Part shown: positions 26,550-35,121 of the stretch, piece by piece
How positions within the stretch are numbered: position 1 is the first letter of the stretch
How the letters are laid out: each line of letters opens with the position of its first letter
Assembly (NCBI RefSeq): GCF_014651935.1
Contig: NZ_BMXV01000004.1
Span: forward strand, 310,001 to 374,000
Length of the DNA stretch: 64,000 nucleotides
Direction of reading: 5' to 3'
Origin: Marinobacter zhanjiangensis
GTDB taxonomy: Bacteria > Pseudomonadota > Gammaproteobacteria > Pseudomonadales > Oleiphilaceae
Notes under the pieces: model-generated
The model's database searches: none
Told to the model about the DNA's origin: nothing
The model's input: only the letters and a program-made list of their open reading frames with translations
Made by a program: the position numbers and the translations under genes

Positions 26550-27764
26550 TTACCCGAGCAGTTCACTGAAGGAATAATAGCGAATGATATCACCCGGGGT
26601 GACGGTGGTGTCCTCCGACACAACCGCCAGCCCATCGCCCCAGCAGGCGGAACTCAGCACGCCGGAACTCTGGTTGGGGTAGGCCTTCACGGTTACCCCG
26701 TCCGGGCCATCTTCCTTGCGGGCCCTGAGAAATTCCCGCCGGATGGAGGCCTTGTCCACCGTGAAACCGGCGGGCAGGGGCTCCCCGATAGGGCGATAGC
26801 GGCGGTTTCCCTGACAGTGGCGGATATAGGGCAGCCCTGCTACCAGGAAGGTCACCAGCACCGCGGCCGGATTGCCCGGCAGGCCCAGAACCGGAACGCC
26901 GCCAATGGCACCAAACGCCAACGGTTTGCCCGGTTTGATGGCCAGACGCCACAGGGAAAGCTCGCCTTCCTTCTCCAGCACCGCCCGCACATGGTCTTCC
27001 TCGCCCACGGAAACACCGCCGCTGGTAATGATCAGGTCCGCCTCTTTAGCGGCGGTCAGCAGGCTGTCGCGGGTGGCACCCCGTTCATCACGGAGAGTCT
27101 CGCAACGGATGATCTCGCAACCCACGGCCTCCAACAGCCCGCTCAGGGTGAAGCGGTTGGTGTTGTAGATCTGCCCCGGCTGGAGTGGCTGGCCCGGGTC
27201 CACCAACTCATCGCCGGTGGAGAATACCGCCACCCTCAGGCGGCGAAGTACCGTGACCTCACCGATGCCCATGGAACCCAGCAGGCCCATTTCCTGGGGA
27301 CGAATGGGGGTGCCGGCGGAGAGGGCAGTGTCGCCCTGTTTCAGGTCCTGGCCCTGGCGCCGGATGTTCTGGCCGGTTTCCACCGCAGCGGTAATGGCAA
27401 TGCCGCTGTCCTTTTGCTCGGTGCGTTCCTGCATCACCACGGCATCGGCGCCGGCGGGGATTTCCGAGCCGGTAAAAATGCGTACCGCTGTGCCTGATTC
27501 AAGCTCCCCCGGCGGCTCACCGGCGGCGACCCGGCCAGACACCGGCAGCACCGGGTGATCGGCAAGATCCGCGGCGCGCACGGCGTAGCCGTCAACGGCA
27601 CTGTTGTCCGCCGGTGGTACATCCGCCGGTACGGCGATATCCGCTGCCAGCACACGCCCCAGGGTCTGGTGGAGGGGCAGGGTGGCGGTCCGAGTTACCA
27701 CCCGCGCCCGGTCCAGCAGGTGCGCGAGCGCGTCGTCCAGGGAAGTCAGGTTCTGGCCAGCCAT
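26550..27764 (-). CDS. moeA: Molybdopterin molybdenumtransferase
   Basis: 404 residues from the ATG at 27764, which overlaps the moaB stop (TGATG). MoeA domain signatures: PADNSAVDGYAVRAADL, RIFTGSEIPAGADAVVMQE, the catalytic-domain motif VFSTGDELVDPG, TSGGVSVGEEDHVR and GLPGNPAAVLVTF. It inserts molybdate into adenylylated molybdopterin. Confidence 0.96.
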   Translation of the reverse strand: MAGQNLTSLDDALAHLLDRARVVTRTATLPLHQTLGRVLAADIAVPADVPPADNSAVDGYAVRAADLADHPVLPVSGRVAAGEPPGELESGTAVRIFTGSEIPAGADAVVMQERTEQKDSGIAITAAVETGQNIRRQGQDLKQGDTALSAGTPIRPQEMGLLGSMGIGEVTVLRRLRVAVFSTGDELVDPGQPLQPGQIYNTNRFTLSGLLEAVGCEIIRCETLRDERGATRDSLLTAAKEADLIITSGGVSVGEEDHVRAVLEKEGELSLWRLAIKPGKPLAFGAIGGVPVLGLPGNPAAVLVTFLVAGLPYIRHCQGNRRYRPIGEPLPAGFTVDKASIRREFLRARKEDGPDGVTVKAYPNQSSGVLSSACWGDGLAVVSEDTTVTPGDIIRYYSFSELLG

Positions 27765-28336
27765 CAACCTGCTGCCCTGTCGCCAATCTGCTCGTCCACC
27801 CGGTGCAGGGGCCGGTCCGGCTTACGTTGAACCAGTGCGGCGAAATTGCACGGGCCGTGGCGGCTGTCCAGCTGGGTGCTGAGAATGCCTTCCCAGCCGG
27901 TGCGGCAGGCGCCGGTGGAACCGGGCAGGCAGAAAATCACCGTGTGGTTGGCCAGACCGCCGAAGGCCCGGGACTGGATGGTGGAGGTGCCGATATCCTG
28001 CTGCGACAGACGCCGGAATTCCTCCCCGAAACCGTCAATCGTCTTGTCCAGCAGCGGAGCCACCGCTTCCGGGGTACTGTCCCGCTCATGGAAGCCGGTG
28101 CCGCCGGTGATGATGATCCCGTGGATCTGCGGATCGGCAATCCAGCGGGACATCAGCGCCCGTACCAGGTAGACATCGTCTGGCAGCATGCGCCGGGCGG
28201 CAAGCCGGTGACCGGTGGCCAGCAACTGGTCTTCCAGGTACTGACCTGACGTATCCTCCGCCGGGCCCCGGGTGTCGGAAACGGTCAGCAGGGCGATATT
28301 GAGGGGGGTCAGTTCACCGGTGGGCGTGCTGCTCAT
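27764..28336 (-). CDS. moaB: Molybdenum cofactor biosynthesis protein B
   Basis: 190 residues from the ATG at 28336, with GGAG 6 bp upstream. The longer frame to 28519 has no coding look. MogA/MoaB fold: [70 protein letters not shown]. Family members adenylylate molybdopterin before metal insertion by MoeA, its coupled neighbour. First gene of a four-gene operon; moaA and moaC are not in the window. Confidence 0.94.
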   Translation of the reverse strand: MSSTPTGELTPLNIALLTVSDTRGPAEDTSGQYLEDQLLATGHRLAARRMLPDDVYLVRALMSRWIADPQIHGIIITGGTGFHERDSTPEAVAPLLDKTIDGFGEEFRRLSQQDIGTSTIQSRAFGGLANHTVIFCLPGSTGACRTGWEGILSTQLDSRHGPCNFAALVQRKPDRPLHRVDEQIGDRAAG

Positions 28337-28721
28337 GGAAATCTCCGCAATGTGTTCATTCGTATGGTGACAGTATCCGTATTGATAGCAGCCATTGGAA
28401 GGGAATACCCCAACGGGCGTAGGGATAATCCCCTCACCGGAGAGGCCAATCCATTGAGAACCAGGTTTCGTCTTGAAAAATCTGATGCGAAATTGGAAGG
28501 CAACACTTGACAGGCGCACTACGGGTAGTCGATTATCCTGTTTGCCTGGCGAACGGTTGTTCTCCTTGTCCCTGGCCCCAATACTTTCCGGACTCCATCA
28601 CCACCGGTTGCTCCATCTGGCCAGCATCAACTTTTTTTAGCGTTTATCTGATCAATCCGTTCAGGGGCTTCCCTGTCATACCAACTATCGCTTACTTCCA
28701 TTCCTGATAATCCTACAAACT
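28337..28721. other. Divergent moaB/rho intergenic region
   Basis: 385 bases without a gene. On the plus strand TTGACA (28507-28512), 18-bp spacer and GATTAT (28531-28536) could be the rho promoter, giving a leader of about 180 nt. Inside that leader GTTG...CAAC (about 28607-28631) is followed by seven T (28632-28638), a weak attenuator-like arrangement. On the minus strand the moaB leader is rich in short G/C stems, but I could not fit it to the Moco riboswitch. Confidence 0.45.
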
Positions 28722-29984
28722 ATGAATCTTACCGAACTCAAGCAGAAGTCCATGCCCGAATTGCTCGATATTGCGCAAGAGATGGGCCTGGAAAACCTGG
28801 CCCGGTCGCGCAAGCAGGACGTGATTTTCACGATCCTGAAAAAGCATGCAAAGAGTGGCGAGGACATATACGGCGACGGCGTACTGGAAATTCTGCAGGA
28901 CGGCTTCGGCTTCCTCAGGTCTGCAGACGCCTCTTACCTGGCGGGCCCGGACGACATCTACGTGTCCCCGAGCCAGATCCGCCGCTTCAACCTCCGTACC
29001 GGTGACACCGTCGCCGGCAAGATCCGGCCCCCCAAGGACGGCGAGCGCTACTTCGCGCTGCTCAAGGTCAATGAGATCAACTTTGACCAGCCGGACAACG
29101 CCCGCAACAAGATTCTGTTTGAAAACCTGACGCCGCTGTTCCCGGATGAGCGGATGGTGCTCGAGGCAGGCAATGGCAGCACCGAAGACCTGACCTCACG
29201 CACCCTCGACCTGGTGGCGCCTATCGGCAAGGGCCAGCGGGGCCTGATCGTATCGCCGCCCAAGGCCGGTAAAACGCTGCTGATGCAGGGCATCGCCCAG
29301 GCCATCACCCGTAACAACCCCGAGTGCCATGTGATGGTACTGCTCATTGACGAGCGTCCGGAGGAAGTGACGGAAATGCAGCGCACCGTGCGCGGCGAAG
29401 TGATTGCCTCCACCTTTGACGAGCCCCCGGCCCGTCACGTTCAGGTGGCGGAAATGGTGATCGAGAAAGCCAAGCGCCTGGTGGAGCACAAGAAGGATGT
29501 GGTTATCCTGCTGGACTCCATTACCCGTCTGGCCCGCGCCTATAACACGGTGATTCCGTCGTCCGGCAAGGTACTCACCGGTGGTGTTGACGCCCACGCC
29601 CTGGAAAAGCCCAAGCGGTTCTTCGGTGCGGCCCGTAACGTGGAGGAAGGCGGCAGCCTGACCATCCTGGCGACCGCGCTGGTGAACACCGGGTCCAAGA
29701 TGGACGAGGTGATTTACGAGGAGTTCAAGGGCACCGGCAACATGGAGGTGCACCTGGATCGCAAGATCGCCGAGAAGCGGGTTTACCCGGCCCTCAACAT
29801 TCGCAGCTCCGGCACCCGCCGTGAAGACCTGCTGATGACCGAGGCTGATATTCAGCGAATCTGGATCCTGCGCAAGCTGCTGCACTCCATGGACGACGAT
29901 ACCGCCGCCATCGAGTTCCTGCTCGACAAGCTCAAGGACACCAAGACCAACGACGAATTCTTCCAGTCCATGAAGCGTCGTTAA
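28722..29984 (+). CDS. rho: Transcription termination factor Rho
   Basis: 420 residues (E. coli 419). The N-terminal Rho domain starts [40 protein letters not shown]. An RNA-binding cold-shock domain has [15 protein letters not shown]. The ATPase domain shows Walker A SPPKAGKT, Walker [17 protein letters not shown] and the R-loop region. A hexameric RNA helicase that ends transcription. ubiD follows 171 bp downstream in the same direction. Confidence 0.98.
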   Translation: MNLTELKQKSMPELLDIAQEMGLENLARSRKQDVIFTILKKHAKSGEDIYGDGVLEILQDGFGFLRSADASYLAGPDDIYVSPSQIRRFNLRTGDTVAGKIRPPKDGERYFALLKVNEINFDQPDNARNKILFENLTPLFPDERMVLEAGNGSTEDLTSRTLDLVAPIGKGQRGLIVSPPKAGKTLLMQGIAQAITRNNPECHVMVLLIDERPEEVTEMQRTVRGEVIASTFDEPPARHVQVAEMVIEKAKRLVEHKKDVVILLDSITRLARAYNTVIPSSGKVLTGGVDAHALEKPKRFFGAARNVEEGGSLTILATALVNTGSKMDEVIYEEFKGTGNMEVHLDRKIAEKRVYPALNIRSSGTRREDLLMTEADIQRIWILRKLLHSMDDDTAAIEFLLDKLKDTKTNDEFFQSMKRR

Positions 29985-30042
29985 CCCACCCCCTTGTGCT
30001 TCCGACCCTTTGCTCCGGTGAGGGCATTCTTCCAGGGTCGGG

Positions 30043-30101
30043 GATTCGGGGGCGGGATGTATCTACGGCGTGTCCGGAAAGATCCATCCCGCCCCCGGAT
30101 C
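30043..30101. repeat. Large GC hairpin between rho and ubiD
   Basis: GATTCGGGGGCGGGATGTATC (30043-30063) is complementary to 30081-30101 at 20 of 21 positions (counting one G-T wobble), around a 17-base loop. Nested beside it CGACCCT (30003-30009) and AGGGTCG (30034-30040) can also pair. There is no T-run, so a REP-like palindrome or processing/stability element fits better than a classic terminator. Confidence 0.6.
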
Positions 30102-30155
30102 GTACTCCAGACTCCGCCCTTAAACGTTCTCCGCGCCCAGCCACCGGAGCTAACC

Positions 30156-31643
30156 ATGAAATACAGCGACCTGCGTGACTTTCTGGCCCAGCTCGAACAA
30201 CAGGGTGAACTGAAACGCATTTCCGTGGAGGTGGACCCCCACCTGGAAATGACCGAGATCTGTGACCGTACCCTGCGGGCCGGAGGGCCGGCGTTACTGT
30301 TCGAAAATCCCAAAGGCTATGACATGCCCGTGCTGGGCAACCTGTTCGGTACACCGAAACGGGTCGCCATGGGCATGGGGCAGGACAGCGTTACTGCCCT
30401 GCGGGATGTGGGCAAGCTGCTGGCCTATCTGAAGGAACCGGATCCCCCCAAGGGCTTCCGGGATGCCATCGAAAAGCTTCCATTGTTCCGTCAGGTCATG
30501 CGCATGAGCCCCAAGGTGCTGCGCTCGGCCCCCTGTCAGGATGTGGTGCTGGAAAAGGACGATGTGGACCTGGGCAGGATTCCGGTCCAGCACTGCTGGC
30601 CCGGAGACGCCGGACCACTGGTGACCTGGCCGCTGGTCATTACCCGTGGCCCCCACAAGGAGCGCCAGAATCTGGGCATCTACCGCCAGCAGGTCATCGG
30701 CAAAAACCGCCTGATCATGCGCTGGCTCGGCCATCGCGGTGGCGCACTGGATTTCCAAGAGTGGCAGCGGGCCCATCCCGGTGAACCCTTCCCCGTGGCG
30801 GTGGCCCTGGGGGCTGACCCGGCTACCATCCTGGGTGCGGTCACACCGGTGCCGGATACCCTGTCGGAATATGCCTTTGCCGGTCTGCTCAGGGGCGCCC
30901 GTACCGAGCTGGTCAAGGCCGCACTGAGTGACCTGCAGGTGCCGGCCAGCGCCGAAATCGTGCTGGAGGGCTTTATCTACCCGGATGACGCCGCCCCGGA
31001 AGGGCCGTTCGGTGACCATACCGGTTATTACAACGAGGTGGACCAGTTCCCGGTGTTTACCGTGGAGCGCATCAGCCACCGCAAGGATCCCATCTACCAC
31101 AGCACCTACACCGGTCGCCCGCCGGATGAGCCGGCCATCCTCGGTGTGGCGCTGAACGAAGTCTTCATTCCCATCCTGCAGAAGCAGTTCCCGGAGATTG
31201 TCGACTTCTACCTGCCGCCGGAGGGCTGTTCCTACCGGCTGGCGGTAGTGACCATGAAAAAACAGTATCCGGGCCATGCCAAACGGGTGATGATGGGGGT
31301 GTGGTCATTCCTGCGCCAGTTCATGTACACCAAGTTCGTGATTGTCACCGATGACGACGTCAATGCCCGCGACTGGAATGACGTGATCTGGGCCATGACC
31401 ACCCGCATGGACCCGGCCCGGGACACGACCCTGGTGGAGAATACCCCGATCGACTATCTGGATTTCGCGTCGCCCGTGTCCGGTCTTGGCTCCAAAATGG
31501 GCCTGGATGCTACCAGCAAGTGGCCCGGCGAAACCGACCGGGAATGGGGCACCCCCATCACCATGGATGATGAGGTAAAACGCCGGGTGGACGAAAAATG
31601 GGACAGCCTGGGGATTGAAACTCCCCATCGTCGTCCCGAGTGA
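30156..31643 (+). CDS. ubiD: UbiD 3-octaprenyl-4-hydroxybenzoate decarboxylase
   Basis: 495 residues from the ATG at 30156 with CGGAG 8 bp upstream; the frame open to 29994 lacks a ribosome binding site. UbiD family landmarks: [69 protein letters not shown] with the catalytic Glu, and [18 protein letters not shown]. It uses prenylated FMN (made by UbiX) to decarboxylate a ubiquinone precursor. The next gene starts 1 bp after its stop. Confidence 0.96.
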   Translation: MKYSDLRDFLAQLEQQGELKRISVEVDPHLEMTEICDRTLRAGGPALLFENPKGYDMPVLGNLFGTPKRVAMGMGQDSVTALRDVGKLLAYLKEPDPPKGFRDAIEKLPLFRQVMRMSPKVLRSAPCQDVVLEKDDVDLGRIPVQHCWPGDAGPLVTWPLVITRGPHKERQNLGIYRQQVIGKNRLIMRWLGHRGGALDFQEWQRAHPGEPFPVAVALGADPATILGAVTPVPDTLSEYAFAGLLRGARTELVKAALSDLQVPASAEIVLEGFIYPDDAAPEGPFGDHTGYYNEVDQFPVFTVERISHRKDPIYHSTYTGRPPDEPAILGVALNEVFIPILQKQFPEIVDFYLPPEGCSYRLAVVTMKKQYPGHAKRVMMGVWSFLRQFMYTKFVIVTDDDVNARDWNDVIWAMTTRMDPARDTTLVENTPIDYLDFASPVSGLGSKMGLDATSKWPGETDREWGTPITMDDEVKRRVDEKWDSLGIETPHRRPE

Positions 31644-31644
31644 T

Positions 31645-32649
31645 ATGGCCAGAGATTCGTTTCGTACCACACTTTATCCCTCTGAACTAAGCTTCAAGTG
31701 CCGCGCCGATGAGGATCTGCTGACCTCCGCCGCGAGCGCCGGTATTGCCGTACCGGTTTCGTGCCGTAACGGCGTTTGTGAAATCTGTGAGGCGCGCCTG
31801 CTTGCCGGCGAGGCCCTCAGCACCCGAAACCAACAGACCATCAGGGTCGGTGATCGCCTGATGATGTGCCGTACCGAGGCCATTACCGACCTGGAGCTGG
31901 AGATAGACACCGTTATGGCCGCAGGACAGAACCCGCCCAAGACCTTTCAGGCCAAAGTGGCCGATGTACGTTCCATCAGTCACGATGTCTATCGTGTGGA
32001 ACTGCAACTGAACCGTCGCCGGGAGCTTACCTTCCATGCCGGTCAGTACCTGTCGGTCAACCTGCCGGATGCGGAGCCCTGCTACTTTTCCATCGCCAGC
32101 AGCCCTCTGGCTCAGGCCATCGAGCTGCATATACAGGCAACCCCGGAGTGGGTCTCGGCCCAGAAGGTGATTGATGCCATCATCGAGGGCCCGGAAGTGA
32201 CGGTGGAGTTGCCCCACGGCAAGGCCTGCCTGGCGTCGGCTCCGGAGAAGCCCCTGTTGTTCGTGGCAGCGGGCACCGGCTTTGCCCAGGTAAAGAGTAT
32301 GGTGGACTATCTGCGGGAAACCCGTTTCGACCAGCCCGCGACGCTCTACTGGGGTGTGCGCCGTCCGGAGGATATGTACCTGAGGGGGCTGGCGGAAACC
32401 TGGGAGCGGGAGTGGGAGCCGTTCACCTTCGTGCCGGTGGTGGGTGACGATGACGACAATGACTGGAGCGGCCACCACGACCAGTTGGTGGATACGGTTC
32501 TCCGGTCCGGTACTGACTGGAGCAACGTCCAGGTCATGGCCAGCGGTTCACCGACAATGGTGTATACCCTGATGGACGCCCTGATCGAGGCGGGCCTGCC
32601 AGAGTCCGAGTTCTATTCCGATGTGCTGGAGTATGCACCCCGGGACTGA
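31645..32649 (+). CDS. [2Fe-2S] ferredoxin / FAD-NAD(P)H oxidoreductase
   Basis: 334 residues from the ATG at 31645. An N-terminal plant-type ferredoxin domain has C-x4-C-x2-C (CRNGVCEIC) and a fourth cysteine in MMCRTE. The flavin domain shows AGQYLSVNLPDAEPCYFSIASS, and the nucleotide domain VAAGTGFAQVKSM and YWGVRRPEDMYL. Often named CDP-6-deoxy-delta-3,4-glucoseen reductase by similarity. In E. coli the flavin reductase fre is beside ubiD, so this gene may supply reduced flavin or electrons to the UbiD/UbiX step; that is inference. Confidence 0.88.
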   Translation: MARDSFRTTLYPSELSFKCRADEDLLTSAASAGIAVPVSCRNGVCEICEARLLAGEALSTRNQQTIRVGDRLMMCRTEAITDLELEIDTVMAAGQNPPKTFQAKVADVRSISHDVYRVELQLNRRRELTFHAGQYLSVNLPDAEPCYFSIASSPLAQAIELHIQATPEWVSAQKVIDAIIEGPEVTVELPHGKACLASAPEKPLLFVAAGTGFAQVKSMVDYLRETRFDQPATLYWGVRRPEDMYLRGLAETWEREWEPFTFVPVVGDDDDNDWSGHHDQLVDTVLRSGTDWSNVQVMASGSPTMVYTLMDALIEAGLPESEFYSDVLEYAPRD

Positions 32650-32660
32650 CTGGTTTTTTA

Positions 32661-32836
32661 GCCACGGAAAAACGAAAGAATTTTCCGCCACGAAATCCAC
32701 GAAAAAACACGAACAAAGCTGACTGATTAAAAGCCAAAACGTCTTTGTCTTTAATTTCGTGTTCTTTCGTGGATTTAGTGGCCAAAAACGTCTTTATCTT
32801 TTGCTTTTTTCCGTGTTTTTCCGTGGATTCCGTGGC
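32661..32836. repeat. Cluster of three inverted/direct 25-bp intergenic repeats
   Basis: A 25-bp unit of the form GCCACnnAATCCACG + AAAnAACACG occurs three times: plus strand at 32687-32711, minus strand at 32758-32782 and minus strand at 32812-32836; a partial copy starts at 32661. A second unit, about 14 bp (GCCAAAAACGTCTTT and GCCAAAACGTCTTT), occurs at 32733 and 32781. Opposite copies can fold into a long hairpin. It looks like a scattered intergenic repeat family. Confidence 0.75.
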
Positions 32837-32844
32837 AAAAATCT

Positions 32845-33450
32845 CTACAGGCGGGTAAACACCGCCACCTGCGTAGGCGGCCCGAACTCCGGGTCGTCCT
32901 CACCGATACCGTTGAACCTGACCTGATACCCGGACTGTCTCGCGGTCGTGGTGCACCATTTGCGGAACTTGTCGCGGTTCCATTCGAACTTGTGGTCCGG
33001 ATCGCGGAATTCACCTGGGCGAAGTCCATACAGCGGATTGTATTCAGCATTGGGGGTGGTCATCACCAGCCAGCCCGGGCGGTAGTGGTCGAAAACCGCC
33101 CGCTGGACTTCCGACAGTCGACCCGGGGGCACATGCTCGATGGTCTCCACCATGGCGGCCGCGTCGAAGCCGGAGAGCTTCAGGTTGCTGTCCGTATAGC
33201 TACCCTGCAGAAGCGATACCCGGGATTCGTCGGGTGCGATTTCCTCCAGCATGGTCCGGGCCTGCCTGAGGGAGAGACCGGACTGTTCCACGCCGGTGAT
33301 CCGGGTATAGCCCGGCTCCTGTACCAGCCGGCGCAGCAGCGAACCACTGCCGCAACCCAGGTCAACCACGCTTCTCGCGCCGGACCCAAGGATAAGTGCG
33401 GCTACCCGGTCCAGGCGCTCCTCATGAAGTGAACTGGACTGGGTATCCAT
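32845..33450 (-). CDS. Hen1-like RNA 3'-terminal ribose 2'-O-methyltransferase domain protein
   Basis: 201 residues. The SAM-binding motif is VVDLGCGSGSLLRRL (28-42), with acidic motif II at GVEQSG. The distinctive part is E102-T-I-E105-H106 and H153 in FRDPDHKFEW: the E-x-x-E-H...H metal-ligand set of Hen1 methyltransferases, which methylate the 2'-OH at RNA 3' ends using Mn/Mg. The surrounding MTTPNAEYN and PEFGPPTQVAVF are also Hen1-like. Bacterial Hen1 proteins that I know are about 460 residues and pair with Pnkp for RNA repair; the N-terminal half is absent here and no Pnkp is nearby. Start and stop of the antiporter gene overlap (TGATG). Confidence 0.82.
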   Translation of the reverse strand: MDTQSSSLHEERLDRVAALILGSGARSVVDLGCGSGSLLRRLVQEPGYTRITGVEQSGLSLRQARTMLEEIAPDESRVSLLQGSYTDSNLKLSGFDAAAMVETIEHVPPGRLSEVQRAVFDHYRPGWLVMTTPNAEYNPLYGLRPGEFRDPDHKFEWNRDKFRKWCTTTARQSGYQVRFNGIGEDDPEFGPPTQVAVFTRL

Positions 33451-35012
33451 CAGACGATGGCCTCATGGATCGGAGGTCGCTCGTCCCTCAGATGAGTGGC
33501 CAGCGCCACGCCGGTTTCGCTCATGGTCAGGTATGCCTGGTCGGCACCGGCCTCGCGGATCTTGGTCGCCTCATCCGCATAGGCGGTGTGGGCGACCACA
33601 TAGCCGGTGAATCCCTTCCTGCGCAGCATGCGCGCGGCAATCAGCTTGCCCTCGATATCGTTCATGGCCAGGATCACCGCCTCCAGCCGGGGCATGTCCA
33701 GACCCTCCCAGAAAGTGGTGTCTTCGGCATCGGCAAAGACCACGTTGCGACCCTCGTCCGTGTGTTTCTGGGCCTTGGCCGGGTCCGAGTCCAGGCCCAT
33801 CAGATCCGGTTCCTCTCCGCGCAGGTTGTCATAGGCGGCGGTGCCGGTGCGACCCATACCCATGATGAGAACGCGGGTATCGCCCAGGGAAATGGGCTGT
33901 TCGTCCGGGTGGCGGCGGCTGCTTTGCAGCGGAGCCAGGCGATGGGCCAGCCGCTCGTAGATAGGGTGTGCCAGGCGGTTAAGCGGTGCCGATACGATAA
34001 ACGACAGGGACACGGCAATGGCCAGGGGCACCAGCCAGTCCGGCAGCGCGACACTGGCCACGATCAGGCCGAACTCGCTGTAGTTGGTCAGTGCCAGGCT
34101 GGACAGAAAACTGCTGCGGGCCCGCAGACGGAACAGCAGCAGCAGGAAAAAGAACAGCACGCCCTTCAGTGGCAGCACCACAAGGGCCACCAGGGCGTAA
34201 CCCATGGCGGTGGCATCGGGCAGGCCGCCGATCCCTATCTGCAGGAAAAAGCCCACCAGGAAGATTTCCTTCACACTCCACAGGGATTTCGACAGCTCCT
34301 GGGCCCGCGGGTGGTTGGCCAGCATGGCGCCAAAGACCAGAGCACCCAGTTCCGAGCTAAGTCCTACCGCCTCGAAACCGAGCCCACCGATCACCAGCGC
34401 CAGCAGCAGCCCCAGCAGCACCAGCAGCTCGTCATGACCACTGGCATCCAGCAGGCGGTAAAGGAGCGGGCGTAGCAGGGGCAGGCCAAACAGCACCAGC
34501 GCCCAGTAAGATGGTGTCTTGCCCGCCGCAATACTCATTACCGCCAGGGCGATCAGGTCCTGCATGATCAGAATGCCGATGGCCACGCGACCATGGAAGG
34601 CTCTCAACTCCCGCTTGCCCTCCAGGACCTTGGCCGCCAGCACCGTGCTGGAGAAGGACAGCGCCACCGCCAGCAGAATGGCGGTTTTCCAGTCCACCCC
34701 TGCAATGTAATAGAGCCCGGGTGCGAAAACCGCGCAGGTAAACCCGAAATGCAGCAGGCTGCCGCCGATTACCTCCGGGCTGACCACGGACTTGAGTTTC
34801 AGCTTCAGCCCCACGGTAAACAGCAGCAGCAGGACACCCAGGTGCGCAATATGGTTCAGGGCGTCGGTATCTTCCACGACCAGCGGGGTGAACTCTGTCA
34901 GTCCGCTGAGCAGGAAACCGGCGGCCAGGTAGCCTACCAGGGGCGGCAGGCCAATGGCCTTGACGAGAAGGCCCAGGGAAAAGGCAAAGGTGATCCAGAG
35001 AGCTTCGGACAT
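33450..35012 (-). CDS. CPA2-family cation/proton antiporter with TrkA-N domain
   Basis: 520 residues. About 12 membrane helices (residues 1-350) with KefB/YbaL-type segments: LPPLVGYLAAGFLLSG, HLGVLLLLFTVGLKL, ALSFSSTVLAAKVL, RVAIGILIMQDLIALAVM with the transport Asp, and LSSELGALVFGAMLANHP. A cytoplasmic TrkA-N domain follows (RVLIMGMGRTGTAAYDNL, about 385-520) that binds NAD(H) or nucleotide. Probably K+ or Na+ efflux coupled to protons. It is the first gene of a two-gene unit with the Hen1-like methyltransferase. Confidence 0.9.
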   Translation of the reverse strand: MSEALWITFAFSLGLLVKAIGLPPLVGYLAAGFLLSGLTEFTPLVVEDTDALNHIAHLGVLLLLFTVGLKLKLKSVVSPEVIGGSLLHFGFTCAVFAPGLYYIAGVDWKTAILLAVALSFSSTVLAAKVLEGKRELRAFHGRVAIGILIMQDLIALAVMSIAAGKTPSYWALVLFGLPLLRPLLYRLLDASGHDELLVLLGLLLALVIGGLGFEAVGLSSELGALVFGAMLANHPRAQELSKSLWSVKEIFLVGFFLQIGIGGLPDATAMGYALVALVVLPLKGVLFFFLLLLFRLRARSSFLSSLALTNYSEFGLIVASVALPDWLVPLAIAVSLSFIVSAPLNRLAHPIYERLAHRLAPLQSSRRHPDEQPISLGDTRVLIMGMGRTGTAAYDNLRGEEPDLMGLDSDPAKAQKHTDEGRNVVFADAEDTTFWEGLDMPRLEAVILAMNDIEGKLIAARMLRRKGFTGYVVAHTAYADEATKIREAGADQAYLTMSETGVALATHLRDERPPIHEAIV

Positions 35013-35121
35013 GGAAGGGCAAGTTCCTGACTGACAACAAGGGAGCGCATGCAGGTGCTGATTCTAGCGTGAACCAGGGCCTGGTGTCCTCACCGGACCC
35101 TGATGATCATGCAACTCCCGG

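Noticed and set aside
28337..28510. Moco riboswitch upstream of moaB
   Set aside because: The leader has short G/C stems, but I could not align the conserved elements of the Moco motif, and in E. coli the motif precedes moaA.
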